Below, piece by piece: positions 50,572 through 60,484 of a stretch of 64,000 nt of DNA. The translations under genes and the position numbers were made by a program. Position 1 is the first letter of the stretch. Each line of letters opens with the position of its first letter. Origin of the DNA: an uncultured Duncaniella sp. (lineage in GTDB: Bacteria > Bacteroidota > Bacteroidia > Bacteroidales > Muribaculaceae); assembly GCA_910576785.1 (NCBI GenBank), contig CAJTJG010000011.1, positions 52,162 through 116,161 on the forward strand, written 5' to 3'. The notes below the pieces were generated by a model, which made no database searches, had not been told where the DNA came from, and saw only the letters and a program-made list of their open reading frames with translations.

Positions 50572-51708
50572 TTATTTCAGTTTGTAGACTTCAGATCCGG
50601 CGAGGAGCACGCAACCGGTACCGTAGTCGTCGAAGTCGGGGCGTGAATCGTAGGCTACGGGCTGACCGTCCTTGGGCTCCTTGCCGGTGCCCTGTACGTA
50701 GCCGATGTAGCCGTTTTCATGAATGGCGTCGTTGACAATGGCGTTCCATGCTTTGGTGACAACAGGAAGGTATTTGGCTTTGTCGAGTATGCCGTTGTTG
50801 ATACCCCATGCCATTCCGTAGACGAAGAGGGCAGTTCCGGTGGTCTCCTTGCCGCCGAAGTTGGAGGGATCGTGGAGGCTGACATCCCAGAAACCGTCCT
50901 TGCGCTGGCACTTGACGAGTGCCTCGCAGAGGGCCTTGAAGTCGTTGATGTATTCCTGACGGTAGGGGTCGTCGGCGGGGCTTTCCTCAAGCACTCGTGC
51001 GAGAGCTGCCACAACCCAGCCGTTTCCGCGTGACCAGTAGCAGTTTTTGCCGTTGGGTTCCTTGTAGGGGGGTACGAAGTCCTTGTCGCGCCACCAGAGA
51101 CCTTCCTTGCGGTTGTAGAGACCTCCGGCAAGCGAGTCGCGTGTCCAGACGTACATGTCGTGGGCTTTTTCGTAATATTTACGTTCGCCTGTGACATTGC
51201 CGAGTTTGGCAAGAGCGGGCATGCCCATCTGTATGGCGTCGATCCATGTCCAGTCGTTCACCTGAGGAGTGTTGACGAGCATGTTCATGGTGCTCTTCAC
51301 CTTGGTGAGCATGTGGGGTTCTGGTGTGAGACGGTAGAGGTCGATGTAGACCTGCGAGCAGCAGTAGTTGTCGGCGTCGCGTGTGGTGTTGTCATCACGG
51401 CGCATGCCCCACTTGAAGGCATCGGCCCAGTCGGTCATGTATTCATGATAGTCACGGCGTGGATAGATGTTGTAGAGAGCCATGAGTCCCTCGTAGTAGA
51501 CGGCACGTGTCCATAGGTTTGCCTCATACACCTTCTTGCGTGAGTAGTAGGGGATGGAGGTGGAGGGATCGGGGTGATTCCTGAAGTAGTGGTCATTGAC
51601 CTTGACGAGGGTCTCGAGAGTTTTTTTGCGCGGGGGGAGGCTTTCGGCTCCTGATATGCAGGGAACGGAAAGAGCCACGAGCAATAGTGACAGGATAGTT
51701 TTTTTCAT
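50572..51708 (-). CDS. GH105 unsaturated rhamnogalacturonyl hydrolase
   Basis: A 378-residue exported enzyme (signal peptide MKKTILSLLLVALSVPCISG) of the YteR/YesR family, an (alpha/alpha)6 barrel. It removes the 4,5-unsaturated galacturonyl group from lyase-made oligosaccharides. Visible motifs are NLWTRAVYYEGLMALYNIYP (~70-89), WTWIDAIQMGMPALAKLG (~157-174, catalytic Asp region) and YWSRGNGWVVAALARVLEE (~224-242). It lies 9 bp downstream of the fusion gene and 9 bp upstream of GH28. A lyase that would create its substrate is not in the window. Confidence 0.93.
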   Translation of the reverse strand: MKKTILSLLLVALSVPCISGAESLPPRKKTLETLVKVNDHYFRNHPDPSTSIPYYSRKKVYEANLWTRAVYYEGLMALYNIYPRRDYHEYMTDWADAFKWGMRRDDNTTRDADNYCCSQVYIDLYRLTPEPHMLTKVKSTMNMLVNTPQVNDWTWIDAIQMGMPALAKLGNVTGERKYYEKAHDMYVWTRDSLAGGLYNRKEGLWWRDKDFVPPYKEPNGKNCYWSRGNGWVVAALARVLEESPADDPYRQEYINDFKALCEALVKCQRKDGFWDVSLHDPSNFGGKETTGTALFVYGMAWGINNGILDKAKYLPVVTKAWNAIVNDAIHENGYIGYVQGTGKEPKDGQPVAYDSRPDFDDYGTGCVLLAGSEVYKLK

Positions 51709-51717
51709 GATTATAGT

Positions 51718-54700
51718 TTACTTTGTGATTTTCATCGGGGTTAAGGTCACGGATGAGTTGAGGCCGCACGGCACGAGATCCCAGTCGCCGAAACTGAATT
51801 CGCGCGCACCGGTGACGCTGTTGATGTTGGCGTCCTTGAATACGCGCCATTTCACACCGCGGCGCTCATAGTCGGCTATACGGTTGGCGTCCAGCGAGGT
51901 CACTTCGATCTCGATAGTGTTTTTGCCCTTATGGAGCCATTTACCGATGTTGAGACAGTAGGGTACACACCATGCTGTGCCGGCATACCGGCCGTTGACT
52001 TTCACAGCGGCTACCTCGCGAACATCGCCGAGATCGAGCATCCACTCATCGGCTTTGTCGGGATTGCCTACATTGAATGTGGTGGAGTAGATGGCAGTAC
52101 CGCTGTTTATCTTTGCCTCGGGAAGGGGCAGGTCGGTCCACGGGCGGATTGTGCCGATGTCGAAAGTCCCTTCTATTGCCGGTTCACTTTTGGCAAATGT
52201 CAGTTTCCAGCCTTTGTTGATGGCCGACGGTTTGCCTTTGGGCTCGAGATATCTCCATGCCGGTGCATCGACCTGACCGGGGAATGTCTTGAGCAGGAGC
52301 GAGCGTCCGGGTGTGAGATTGAGCCGGACTTTGCCTTCGCGGTAGTCGGCCACGCCTGACTCGCCGGTGACAGGATCGAATATCATCACGGATCCGGCCT
52401 TGACAGCGAGGGGAATGTAGCCGTCGATGGTACGGTCGTCGAGGAGCGATATGAAGTAGTTGTGACCACCGGCCTCGTTGGTGCGACGTATCATGGACAC
52501 GCCGTAGTCACGGCGCAGTGGCTCGGCGATGGCTCCGCTTGCCGCGAGAGCTTCGTCAAGAGATGATGTGACGGTGGCGTGGGATGCAAGCGCATCGACA
52601 AGCTGCCGGAATTCGGGCGGGCAGGTATCGCTGACGTTGCCGGGCAGTGACTCGGGGAGTCCGCCGGCCAGGATGACTTTGCGTCCGGTGCGTGCGAGAG
52701 AGTCGAGGGCGCTGAGAGTGGCAATGCTCATGAATTTGGCTCCGGGGACGATGAGCGGACGGGCGGGGGTGTCGGGGAGGTTTCGCAGCATGCGGTCGGA
52801 GACGTAGTCCACGTCATAGCCGGCGGCGAGGATGGAGTTGACAGCCTGTTTGAATCGCGGCATGGTCCTGTCCATCTTGTGGATGTCGAACATGAGGTAG
52901 TGGTTGCCACCCTGTTCGTGCCATAGGTCCTCGAGCGGGAAGTAGAGCAGGAGATCATTGTCGGGCTCTCCGGCTGTGAGGAATGACTGCACACGTCCTA
53001 CATATGTGAACAGCTCGTCGGCATGGGGCCAGAGGGAGTTGGTGGGCGACATGTTGATGGAGGCGTAGAAGAAACGTCCGGGGAAGGGGGCGTTCTCGGG
53101 AGAGTAGGCCGCACCGTGGAATCCTATGCGGTTGACACCGGCGCAGAACATCTGGTCAAGCTCAGGTTTGCATCGAGCGAGGGTGGTGTGGAAATGTTCG
53201 GTGAGCCATGTCAGCGCCTCGGCAGAGGTGTGGCGTTTGCCTGTGATGTGTGCCGCCGATGAGGCGAATTTCAGTACAGCAGGATCGCCGTCGCCATGAC
53301 GGGTGGGGCCGGTTACGGCAAGGCCCGGTATGTTGTAGTCGCTCTTGCCGAATGACTCGCATTCGGGTATGTCTACCATGGCATAGATGTCGAGGATGTT
53401 GGCCGGCGAACCGTGTGACTGGTTGCGCACGGTGGCGCCCTTGGAGTGAACCCATGCGCTCCACACGCGGGCGAAGTTCTCCTCAAGCATGCGTGCGAGG
53501 GTCATGCGGTAGTCGCGGACTATGCGTGAGCGCAGTTCGGAGTGATCGTCCTGGTTGAGGAACACGGGCAGGTTCATGTCGAGACGGTATCCATGGTCTT
53601 TCTCGAACTCCTCAAGCAGGTTGTCGGCCCAGTCGGAGCCGTAGACTTCGTAGGAGTCGTTGAAGAAGGATGTGGGAATCGGAGCGAGGCTTTCGTCAAA
53701 GGCACGATCGAACTTGCCGAGGTATTTTTTGACAGAGATGCTGTCGAGATGGTTGAGCACAAGGCCTTCGCCACCGGGAGCGGCTCGTTTCACCTTCTGG
53801 AATGTACGTCCGGAGAACAGTGCGTAGAGTTTGGCACCACCTGCCGGAGCTTTCCAGCGGAGCATGGAGTCGGATCCGACGGAGGAGGTGATGTCCTCGC
53901 TACCGGCATCGGTCACAGCAATGACACGCTGCAGGGTGGCTACCGGCTGCTGTTTTTTGTCGGTTGGCTCTATGCGGATGGGGGCATCGCTGCCGGAGGG
54001 GATATCGTAGGTCTCGACCACGAGTTTGCGTGCGCTGTCATCGGTGGATATGTCCGGGCCTCCGAATGGCCATCCTGTGCCGTTGTTCATGTCCACCTGT
54101 ACTCCAAGCTTTCGGCCTTCGGCTACAGTATGGGAGAGCATCTCCATCCACCGGGGGGAGAGGTAGTCGATGTCGTTTGCCTCGTTGCCCATCACACCAT
54201 ATATAGGTGTGATCTCGACACCTCCGATACCTTTGGATGAGAATTCACGGAGATTCCATGACAGTCCGGACTTGTCGACGGCGCTGCCATGCCACCACCA
54301 ACGGACGAACGGTTTGTTCTCCATCTTAACCGGATACCATGCGGTGGGTGATACCGGTTCTTGAAGAGTGAGGGCCATGAGACCGATGACAACATCGTTG
54401 GAGAGTGTCTCGATGGTGATTGATGCGAGTTCGCGCGTGGGGTCGACAGGCATGTCGAGCACCACGGCTGCACCTCCTGGTATCAGGCGCGGGTTCACTT
54501 CCCTCAGACCGAGCTCACGTCCGAGCTCGCGGCTGTCATGACCATCGCGGAGTGAGAGTCGCAGAGGCGCTTTCATCCCGACGGGCAGACGGAACGAGTG
54601 AGAGTCATTGTAGAAATCCTGCTCTATGGGAGCCCAGTTGTCAGGATTGATCAATGGCATGGCGGTTGTGGTGCCATCGGTGTATTTCACTGTGATGCGT

Positions 54701-57450
54701 CCATTCTCCATATGGGCCTGCATATGGTTGGTCGATCCGGCCAATACCATATATATATTGGAGGCATGGCCAGCAAGAGGTATCTCGGCAAGATCGGGAT
54801 AGTTGTCCCACAGAGAGGTATAGATGATGTTGCGGCCATCGGCATTCATGGTGAAGGGTATGCCTGAGGTGATGGTCAGGACTCCACCGTTGCGACGCAG
54901 GATGTCGCGCAGGCCCGAGTCGTCGATATCGGCGGTGAGATCGGGATGACACCATTCGCCTATGCCACTCGTGGGGATGCGGAGTGTCGTCACGGCCGGG
55001 CGCGGCGAGGTGTAGCGGTTGCGGAATATGGAGCTTACGCTGTCGTTGTAGTAGGTGGAGAGATCCACGGTGTGGCAATACGCGGGGTATACGGAGTTGA
55101 ATCCGTCGCTCACCGCGGGGGTGCCGTTTACACGGTCGACGGATGCTTCCCACCATGTGAGATCGCCGGAACGCATACAGGTGAATTTCACCGGCCCTTC
55201 ATTGCGGGTCTGTCCGGTTGATTTCGGGTCGAGTCCGGATCCGAGTGTGACTTCGACATTGGTGTTGTGCTTGTTTCCGGCATTGATAATGATGCGCGGT
55301 GTCCCGATGGATGAAGCGTCAGCCTTGAATGTAGTGGGCTTACCGTTCACGGTCACATGTGATGGAACTCGGTCCACAGGTATGACAAGGCGCACGGGTG
55401 TGCCATTGGGATAGTTGTTCTCAATGGTGTATGTGATCCTGTCGCCTTTGCGGCCGAAGCTGTATGAGAGATCGGGGTGGGTGACCGAAGCTTTGTCCCA
55501 TCCGGCGGGGAAGCCCGGACGGATCTCGACAACCGGTGAAGATGCGAGGAGATCGGGACGTATACCGAATAGACCTTCCATGATGGCACGGCTCCATACG
55601 CCAGTGCCGTCGCCGAAGTCACGGTAGCACTCGCCACGCGCGGGGTCGTGGCTGCTGATCTGACCGAAGTTGAGCGGCGATGCGCCATCATACATATTGT
55701 CCATGGCGACGCTCTTCATGAGTCGGTAGCCATCATCGGCCCTGCCGGCCTGCCAGTATGCGAGAGCCATGTGCATCATCTCGGCGATGGCTACATTGTT
55801 GATGCTCCATGAGTATGGTTTCCAATCGGTGGTGGACAGGAGTGCGAGTCCGTCGTGGCCGAGTGGAATGTGCGGTATCACTGAATCGACATAGCACGTG
55901 GCGGCATAGCGTTTGAACGGGTCGGCAACCTCTGAGTCGATGGCATGGTAGATGGTCCACAATGCGGCCGAGGGGTGCAGACGTCCGTGGCCGAGCAGAT
56001 CCTTGTACTCGGCCCAGTGACCTTTATCCTTAAGCCAAAGCGTAGAGTCGAGGGCTTTTGATATGGCATCGGCTTCGGTGAGGAAGGGGGTGGGATCCTC
56101 TCCGATGGCTTCGGCCACCTGAGCGGCAAGACGGTTGGCGAACATGTTGTAAGCCGTGGAGTGGGTGACGGCGCCGCCGCTGTAGAAGAGGGCGTCGCTG
56201 GCCCATATGCATGCATAGGCGTCGTAGAGATGGTCGCCATCGGGGTCGAAGTTGAGTTTCTCCCACTCAAGATGTCTTTTGATGGTGGGGAACAGTTCGC
56301 GCATGGCTTTGGTGTCGCCGGTGTGGCGGAAGTGTCGGAGCAGGGCGTCGATATAGACGATGTTCATGTCGTAGTGTGACATCTCGTCTTTCTTGCCGGG
56401 ACGACGGCATATGTAGCCGTTGCTGTAGAAGGGTGTACCCCAGCGCTTTTCAGCTCTTGCGAGGAGTAGTGTGGAGTCCTGGCGCGGATGAGAGAGGACC
56501 GGCGGACAGTCCGTCACCTGATTGTCGGCATATGCACGGAAGTGGGTGAGGGCCTTGTCATGCATGCCAAGAGCGTCGCCTGCATATGCCCCGCGCCAGC
56601 CGAGATGGGGTGTGCGCCAGCCGATGGAGCCGTGTAGCCACGTCTGTCCGCCCCACAGAGCGTCGGCAGCTACGCCGAGCGCACCGCCTATGGGGTTGAG
56701 CCATTCATCGGGGGTGTCGAAGTCTATTTGACCGGCGAGGCTCTGTCTCTGCTTTTCAGCCTTGGTCATGATACCGGGCAGTTTGCTTATGGACAGAGGT
56801 TTCACTCCGGGCGCGAAATAGGCCATATAGACAGTCTGTCCGGGTTTGATGTCGATATCGCCGTTAAGCACTGGTCCGTCGGTCAGGCGAAATGATCTGA
56901 CGGGAGCTACGATGGATATCTGCTTCTTCTCCTTGGCTCCGAAGGTGCATGTGGCGGTCTGTCCGGCTATGGAATATGTGTTTCCTTTGCAGTATTCCGG
57001 CTTCAGATCGAAACAGTCGGCAGGATCGACCCCGAGATCTCCCTCGCGGGAGAACCGTTTGTCGGCAGCTCCTCCGAAGCGCATGGGTATGGTGACGGGT
57101 GTTGACGCGTTGTTACGGATGGCCCATATGGCTATCCCTTTGTCGCGCAGCACCTGAGCGGAAACCTCTACATTTCCGCATGAGTAGTCCATGCGTCCTG
57201 GCGTATAGCGTGCTGTACATTTGCCGTCAGGGAGGGTTAGGAGCAGGTTGCCTCCCATACGCGGAAGGTAGAATGCGAATTCAGGTGTATCGCTGCATTC
57301 GAGACGGAAACCGTCGCGTCCGCCATAGATGGCACGGTTGAAGCGGCCGTCGCCGTTGACAGTGACAACACTTTTACCGTCGGGCCGGTATGCTGCATTA
57401 GCCCCCGCAGGGATCAGGAGGGCTAAGGCAAGAATAAGCAGTAGTCTCAT
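51718..57450 (-). CDS. DUF4450-like + GH106 alpha-L-rhamnosidase fusion
   Basis: A 1910-residue secreted protein (signal peptide MRLLLILALALLIPAGANA; the start at 57450 is used because the longer frame overlaps the upstream gene). The N-terminal ~1040 residues resemble the DUF4450 family: beta-rich start, an (alpha/alpha)6 region with TWLHGSIGWRTPHLGWRGAY (~285-304) and YSWSINNVAIAEMMHMALAY (~590-609), then beta domains. From ~1060 the sequence becomes GH106: KPFVRWWWHGSAVDKSGLSW and GIGGVEITPIYGVMGN, then QVDMNNGTGWPFGGPDIS; a C-terminal carbohydrate-binding-like domain follows. GH106 removes terminal rhamnose from rhamnogalacturonan. The combination in one chain is notable. Confidence 0.88.
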   Translation of the reverse strand: MRLLLILALALLIPAGANAAYRPDGKSVVTVNGDGRFNRAIYGGRDGFRLECSDTPEFAFYLPRMGGNLLLTLPDGKCTARYTPGRMDYSCGNVEVSAQVLRDKGIAIWAIRNNASTPVTIPMRFGGAADKRFSREGDLGVDPADCFDLKPEYCKGNTYSIAGQTATCTFGAKEKKQISIVAPVRSFRLTDGPVLNGDIDIKPGQTVYMAYFAPGVKPLSISKLPGIMTKAEKQRQSLAGQIDFDTPDEWLNPIGGALGVAADALWGGQTWLHGSIGWRTPHLGWRGAYAGDALGMHDKALTHFRAYADNQVTDCPPVLSHPRQDSTLLLARAEKRWGTPFYSNGYICRRPGKKDEMSHYDMNIVYIDALLRHFRHTGDTKAMRELFPTIKRHLEWEKLNFDPDGDHLYDAYACIWASDALFYSGGAVTHSTAYNMFANRLAAQVAEAIGEDPTPFLTEADAISKALDSTLWLKDKGHWAEYKDLLGHGRLHPSAALWTIYHAIDSEVADPFKRYAATCYVDSVIPHIPLGHDGLALLSTTDWKPYSWSINNVAIAEMMHMALAYWQAGRADDGYRLMKSVAMDNMYDGASPLNFGQISSHDPARGECYRDFGDGTGVWSRAIMEGLFGIRPDLLASSPVVEIRPGFPAGWDKASVTHPDLSYSFGRKGDRITYTIENNYPNGTPVRLVIPVDRVPSHVTVNGKPTTFKADASSIGTPRIIINAGNKHNTNVEVTLGSGLDPKSTGQTRNEGPVKFTCMRSGDLTWWEASVDRVNGTPAVSDGFNSVYPAYCHTVDLSTYYNDSVSSIFRNRYTSPRPAVTTLRIPTSGIGEWCHPDLTADIDDSGLRDILRRNGGVLTITSGIPFTMNADGRNIIYTSLWDNYPDLAEIPLAGHASNIYMVLAGSTNHMQAHMENGRITVKYTDGTTTAMPLINPDNWAPIEQDFYNDSHSFRLPVGMKAPLRLSLRDGHDSRELGRELGLREVNPRLIPGGAAVVLDMPVDPTRELASITIETLSNDVVIGLMALTLQEPVSPTAWYPVKMENKPFVRWWWHGSAVDKSGLSWNLREFSSKGIGGVEITPIYGVMGNEANDIDYLSPRWMEMLSHTVAEGRKLGVQVDMNNGTGWPFGGPDISTDDSARKLVVETYDIPSGSDAPIRIEPTDKKQQPVATLQRVIAVTDAGSEDITSSVGSDSMLRWKAPAGGAKLYALFSGRTFQKVKRAAPGGEGLVLNHLDSISVKKYLGKFDRAFDESLAPIPTSFFNDSYEVYGSDWADNLLEEFEKDHGYRLDMNLPVFLNQDDHSELRSRIVRDYRMTLARMLEENFARVWSAWVHSKGATVRNQSHGSPANILDIYAMVDIPECESFGKSDYNIPGLAVTGPTRHGDGDPAVLKFASSAAHITGKRHTSAEALTWLTEHFHTTLARCKPELDQMFCAGVNRIGFHGAAYSPENAPFPGRFFYASINMSPTNSLWPHADELFTYVGRVQSFLTAGEPDNDLLLYFPLEDLWHEQGGNHYLMFDIHKMDRTMPRFKQAVNSILAAGYDVDYVSDRMLRNLPDTPARPLIVPGAKFMSIATLSALDSLARTGRKVILAGGLPESLPGNVSDTCPPEFRQLVDALASHATVTSSLDEALAASGAIAEPLRRDYGVSMIRRTNEAGGHNYFISLLDDRTIDGYIPLAVKAGSVMIFDPVTGESGVADYREGKVRLNLTPGRSLLLKTFPGQVDAPAWRYLEPKGKPSAINKGWKLTFAKSEPAIEGTFDIGTIRPWTDLPLPEAKINSGTAIYSTTFNVGNPDKADEWMLDLGDVREVAAVKVNGRYAGTAWCVPYCLNIGKWLHKGKNTIEIEVTSLDANRIADYERRGVKWRVFKDANINSVTGAREFSFGDWDLVPCGLNSSVTLTPMKITK

Positions 57451-57458
57451 ATCTGGTA

Positions 57459-59549
57459 TCAGGGCAGAGGTTTGATATTTTCCCATCTAACATCCCAGGA
57501 GCCGTCTTTCGGGAAACCGGGATTGGTGGTGTCGCATCCATCCCATCCGGCGCACATGAGGGCGACAGCTGTGAGCAGACCTCCATTTCCGGGCAGATAG
57601 CAGCGCAGGCGGCCGTCCTGATAGTTGTGGCCGTTGGGCAGGTAGGTGTTGGTGCGTTTGTCCATGAGCAGGGCGTTGAGGGCCTTTTCCGGCTCGCCGA
57701 GACGGACGGCATTCATGGCAGTGGTCGGGTAGTCCCAGCCCCAGGTGTGATCCCAGTTCCAGTTGTCATAGATCCAGTCGAAGGTGCTGTACATGATGTC
57801 CTCCTGGACGAGCGGGCACTTGGGGAGCACACCGAGTGCGGCGAGAACTGCCATGTGGTCGGATGTGAAGCGGACATCATGGTATGTCTGCGGTGCGCTC
57901 TCGGCGGCAAGGTAGAGTGAGTCGAGTGCGGCGAGGGGTGACAGGGATGCTATCATGGCATCGCGTGCTGTGTCGCGTGGCATGCCCATGCGCTCGCGCC
58001 ATTTCTGGGCGGTGGACAGGCCGAAATGCCAGTAAGAGAGTTCGAACGGAGGATTGATGGTCTCGGCAGCGCGCAGGGTCTCCTGGGCCGGTATTATGCC
58101 GCGCAGGAAGTATCTGCCGGTGGCATTGTCCTTTTCAGCGAACGACTCCATGAATCGGGCCGTCTCCTCGATGAGAGGATAATATTGGCGCAGGAATCCT
58201 TCGGAGGGGTTGGAACGATAGAGCAGTTCGGCAAGATAGATGAGATGGGGTTGCTGCCATATGAGAAATGATCCTACCTTGGATGGGGCTTCTAAGCCGG
58301 AGGGATCTGTCATCTTCATCCAGCGCAGACCGTCGAATCCCTGACGGCGGGCTATGGAGCGGGCTATATCTGCGGCTTTTCCATACCAGGGGAGGGTGCG
58401 CATCAGAAGGTCGTCATGGCCGTAGAGGGCGAACTGGGCCTGATGCCACCAGATCATCTCCATGTGGAATTTGCCAAACCATGAGTTGTAGGTGAGTCCC
58501 GTCTCCTGGGGAGGGGTGTCACCGGCACACTGGGCGGCGAGAAGATATTGTGACAGGACAACGCGGCGTTCAAGCTCGGCGGCGCGTGGGTCGGTGCAAT
58601 GGCTGAAGTCTACAACACCACCGTCGTTCCAGAAGCGCTGCCACCATCCTGCAGCAGCGGAGTGAACATTGTCGGCTGCAATTGGGGTGACATTAGGCCG
58701 GTTGGGGGTAAACGTTGCTGTAAATGACCATTTGCCGGATGTGGGTGTGAGACGGACCTCATTGCGTGCGGCCATGACGGGGACGTCTGCATTCTCCCAG
58801 GCAAGATCTATGTAGTAGACAGTAGAGTCGAGCGAATGACGCAATATGGCGTGGCCCGGAGTCGAGCTTATTATCTCGGTGATGTGGCGTGAGTCGGCGT
58901 TCCAGTCGCATGCGTCATCGCAATGTTTGCCGGTGGGATAGGGGAGTCGTATCGCCACAGGAAGTAGGGTGTCGGTATTGATTGAGGCTGCCACCATGTC
59001 TATATCAGGATGGCAGGATGTGGTGACATTGACATGACGGCCGTCTACGGTAAAGGACGATTCGAGCATCCCGCGGCCCACATCGAGAGTCTGGTCGATA
59101 TCCTTAACCATGTCGGGCTTAAGGCCGGCAAAGCCGATGGCTCCGAGATGAAGTCTGTGGGGATTGACACGATACCATGTCGCGGCGTCACGCTGACGTC
59201 CCGGCTCCTTGAACTCCACGGCATACGGCTCGGTGCGGCCGCGGCCGAAGTCATAGTCCTTCATCGCTTCCTCAAGGCGCAGCCCGTCGGGGTTGGGAAA
59301 TGAGTGCCAGCCCCAGTCGCTCTGTGTGCCCAGGGGCACACCGTTGGAGTAATATTCAGGGAAACTTTGCAGTCCTGTCACATCGGCTGTGAAGGCAAAT
59401 CCACCATTGCCCACAGTGAGTGACGCAAGTGTGTCGACAGAAGTTATGTGGGGTGAGTTGCGCAGTGTAAGTGCCCGTCGGTCAATAGTTCCGGCAGACG
59501 TCTCGAGGGCTAATACGGATATCAGCAATAGGAATGTACGTAGTGACAT
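57459..59549 (-). CDS. six-hairpin glycosidase-like protein (GH65/GH95-type clan)
   Basis: A 696-residue exported protein (signal peptide MSLRTFLLLISVLALETSAG). The N-terminal ~290 residues are beta-sandwich-like (TVGNGGFAFTADVTGLQSFP). The C-terminal ~400 residues form a probable (alpha/alpha)6 barrel with YNSWFGKFHMEMIWWHQAQF (~375-394), SFLIWQQPHLIYLAELLYRS (~452-471) and a late DHTWGWDYPTTAMNAVRLGE (~615-634). This resembles clan-L-type families such as GH65 or GH95, but I cannot assign one, and the substrate is inferred only from neighbours (pectic side chains). It is the first gene of the minus arm, read from the interlocked promoter. Confidence 0.8.
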   Translation of the reverse strand: MSLRTFLLLISVLALETSAGTIDRRALTLRNSPHITSVDTLASLTVGNGGFAFTADVTGLQSFPEYYSNGVPLGTQSDWGWHSFPNPDGLRLEEAMKDYDFGRGRTEPYAVEFKEPGRQRDAATWYRVNPHRLHLGAIGFAGLKPDMVKDIDQTLDVGRGMLESSFTVDGRHVNVTTSCHPDIDMVAASINTDTLLPVAIRLPYPTGKHCDDACDWNADSRHITEIISSTPGHAILRHSLDSTVYYIDLAWENADVPVMAARNEVRLTPTSGKWSFTATFTPNRPNVTPIAADNVHSAAAGWWQRFWNDGGVVDFSHCTDPRAAELERRVVLSQYLLAAQCAGDTPPQETGLTYNSWFGKFHMEMIWWHQAQFALYGHDDLLMRTLPWYGKAADIARSIARRQGFDGLRWMKMTDPSGLEAPSKVGSFLIWQQPHLIYLAELLYRSNPSEGFLRQYYPLIEETARFMESFAEKDNATGRYFLRGIIPAQETLRAAETINPPFELSYWHFGLSTAQKWRERMGMPRDTARDAMIASLSPLAALDSLYLAAESAPQTYHDVRFTSDHMAVLAALGVLPKCPLVQEDIMYSTFDWIYDNWNWDHTWGWDYPTTAMNAVRLGEPEKALNALLMDKRTNTYLPNGHNYQDGRLRCYLPGNGGLLTAVALMCAGWDGCDTTNPGFPKDGSWDVRWENIKPLP

Positions 59550-59566
59550 GAGAATCAGTAGTTGAT

Positions 59567-59616
59567 TTAAGGTTTTGCAAAATTAGTGAAATTTACTTAC
59601 TTTTGCAAAACCTTAA
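59567..59616. promoter_or_regulatory. interlocked divergent promoters in a 16-bp inverted repeat
   Basis: Plus promoter: TTTG 59574-59577, 20 bp, TACTTTTG 59598-59605. Minus promoter: TTTG 59609-59606, 20 bp, TAATTTTG 59585-59578. The arms TTAAGGTTTTGCAAAA (59567-59582) and its complement (59601-59616) flank an 18-bp spacer. Each arm supplies the -33 of one promoter and the -7 of the other. Both -7 and -33 elements fit the Bacteroidota consensus. Confidence 0.8.
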
Positions 59617-59627
59617 AATAATATGAC

Positions 59628-60476
59628 ATGAAATTTATTACATCGCTATTTTTAGGATTGGCCATGTCCGTTTCCATGTGTGCGGCTGAGCCGGCTGATA
59701 CGGTGACAGTGTTTATGATCGGTGATTCCACCATGGCCAACAAGCCTCTTGACAAGGAGAATCAGGAGCGTGGCTGGGGACAGATGTTACCGTTATATTT
59801 CAACGGAGCCATCAAGGTAGATAATCATGCAGTCAACGGACGCAGTTCCAAGAGCTTTATCGGCGAGGGCCGTTGGGACAAAGTGAAGGAGAAGATGCGC
59901 CCGGGAGATTATCTTATCATCCAGTTCGGACACAATGATGAGAAGTTCAAGGATACCACGCGATATACAGTGCCCGGCTCTACTTTCGATGCCAATCTGC
60001 GCAAATATGTCATGGAAGCCCGCGAGAAAGGAGTGACTCCCATATTGATGAATTCGATCGTGCGTCGTAATTTCCCGATGCCCGGTCAGGCACCCGAGGA
60101 GACCGACGACAAGCAGAAGGCCTGGAAAAAGGGGCTGGCATCCTATCCCGAGGAGGGTGATTCGCTGGTGGACACCCACGGGGCATATCTCGACTCCCCG
60201 CGCAATGTGGCTGCGGAGCTTGGCGTGACGTTCATAGATATGAACCGGCTCACGCATGACTATGTACAGTCTCTCGGACCTGTAGCATCGAAGGAGCTGT
60301 TCATGTGGATACCTGCCGGAGTTTACGAGTTCTGTCCGAAGGGCAAGATAGACAACACGCACCTTAACATCTATGGCGGCATCGTCATATCTCGTCTCGC
60401 CCTCAATGCTCTGGCCGAGAATGTGCCCGGATTGCGTCCCTACATTCGCCCTGAAGTCTATAACCTGAAGAAGTAA
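59628..60476 (+). CDS. rhamnogalacturonan acetylesterase-like SGNH hydrolase (CE12)
   Basis: A 282-residue exported esterase (signal peptide MKFITSLFLGLAMSVSMCAA). The SGNH blocks are visible: block I FMIGDSTMANKP (catalytic Ser near 35), Gly block HAVNGRSSKSF, Asn block QFGHNDEKF and the C-terminal DNTHLNIYGG with catalytic Asp/His. This is typical of CE12 rhamnogalacturonan acetylesterases that remove acetyl groups from the RG backbone so hydrolases can act. It is the first gene of the plus arm, about 15 bp after the predicted transcription start, and 8 bp before the second GH28. Confidence 0.93.
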   Translation: MKFITSLFLGLAMSVSMCAAEPADTVTVFMIGDSTMANKPLDKENQERGWGQMLPLYFNGAIKVDNHAVNGRSSKSFIGEGRWDKVKEKMRPGDYLIIQFGHNDEKFKDTTRYTVPGSTFDANLRKYVMEAREKGVTPILMNSIVRRNFPMPGQAPEETDDKQKAWKKGLASYPEEGDSLVDTHGAYLDSPRNVAAELGVTFIDMNRLTHDYVQSLGPVASKELFMWIPAGVYEFCPKGKIDNTHLNIYGGIVISRLALNALAENVPGLRPYIRPEVYNLKK

Positions 60477-60484
60477 TTCAGACT

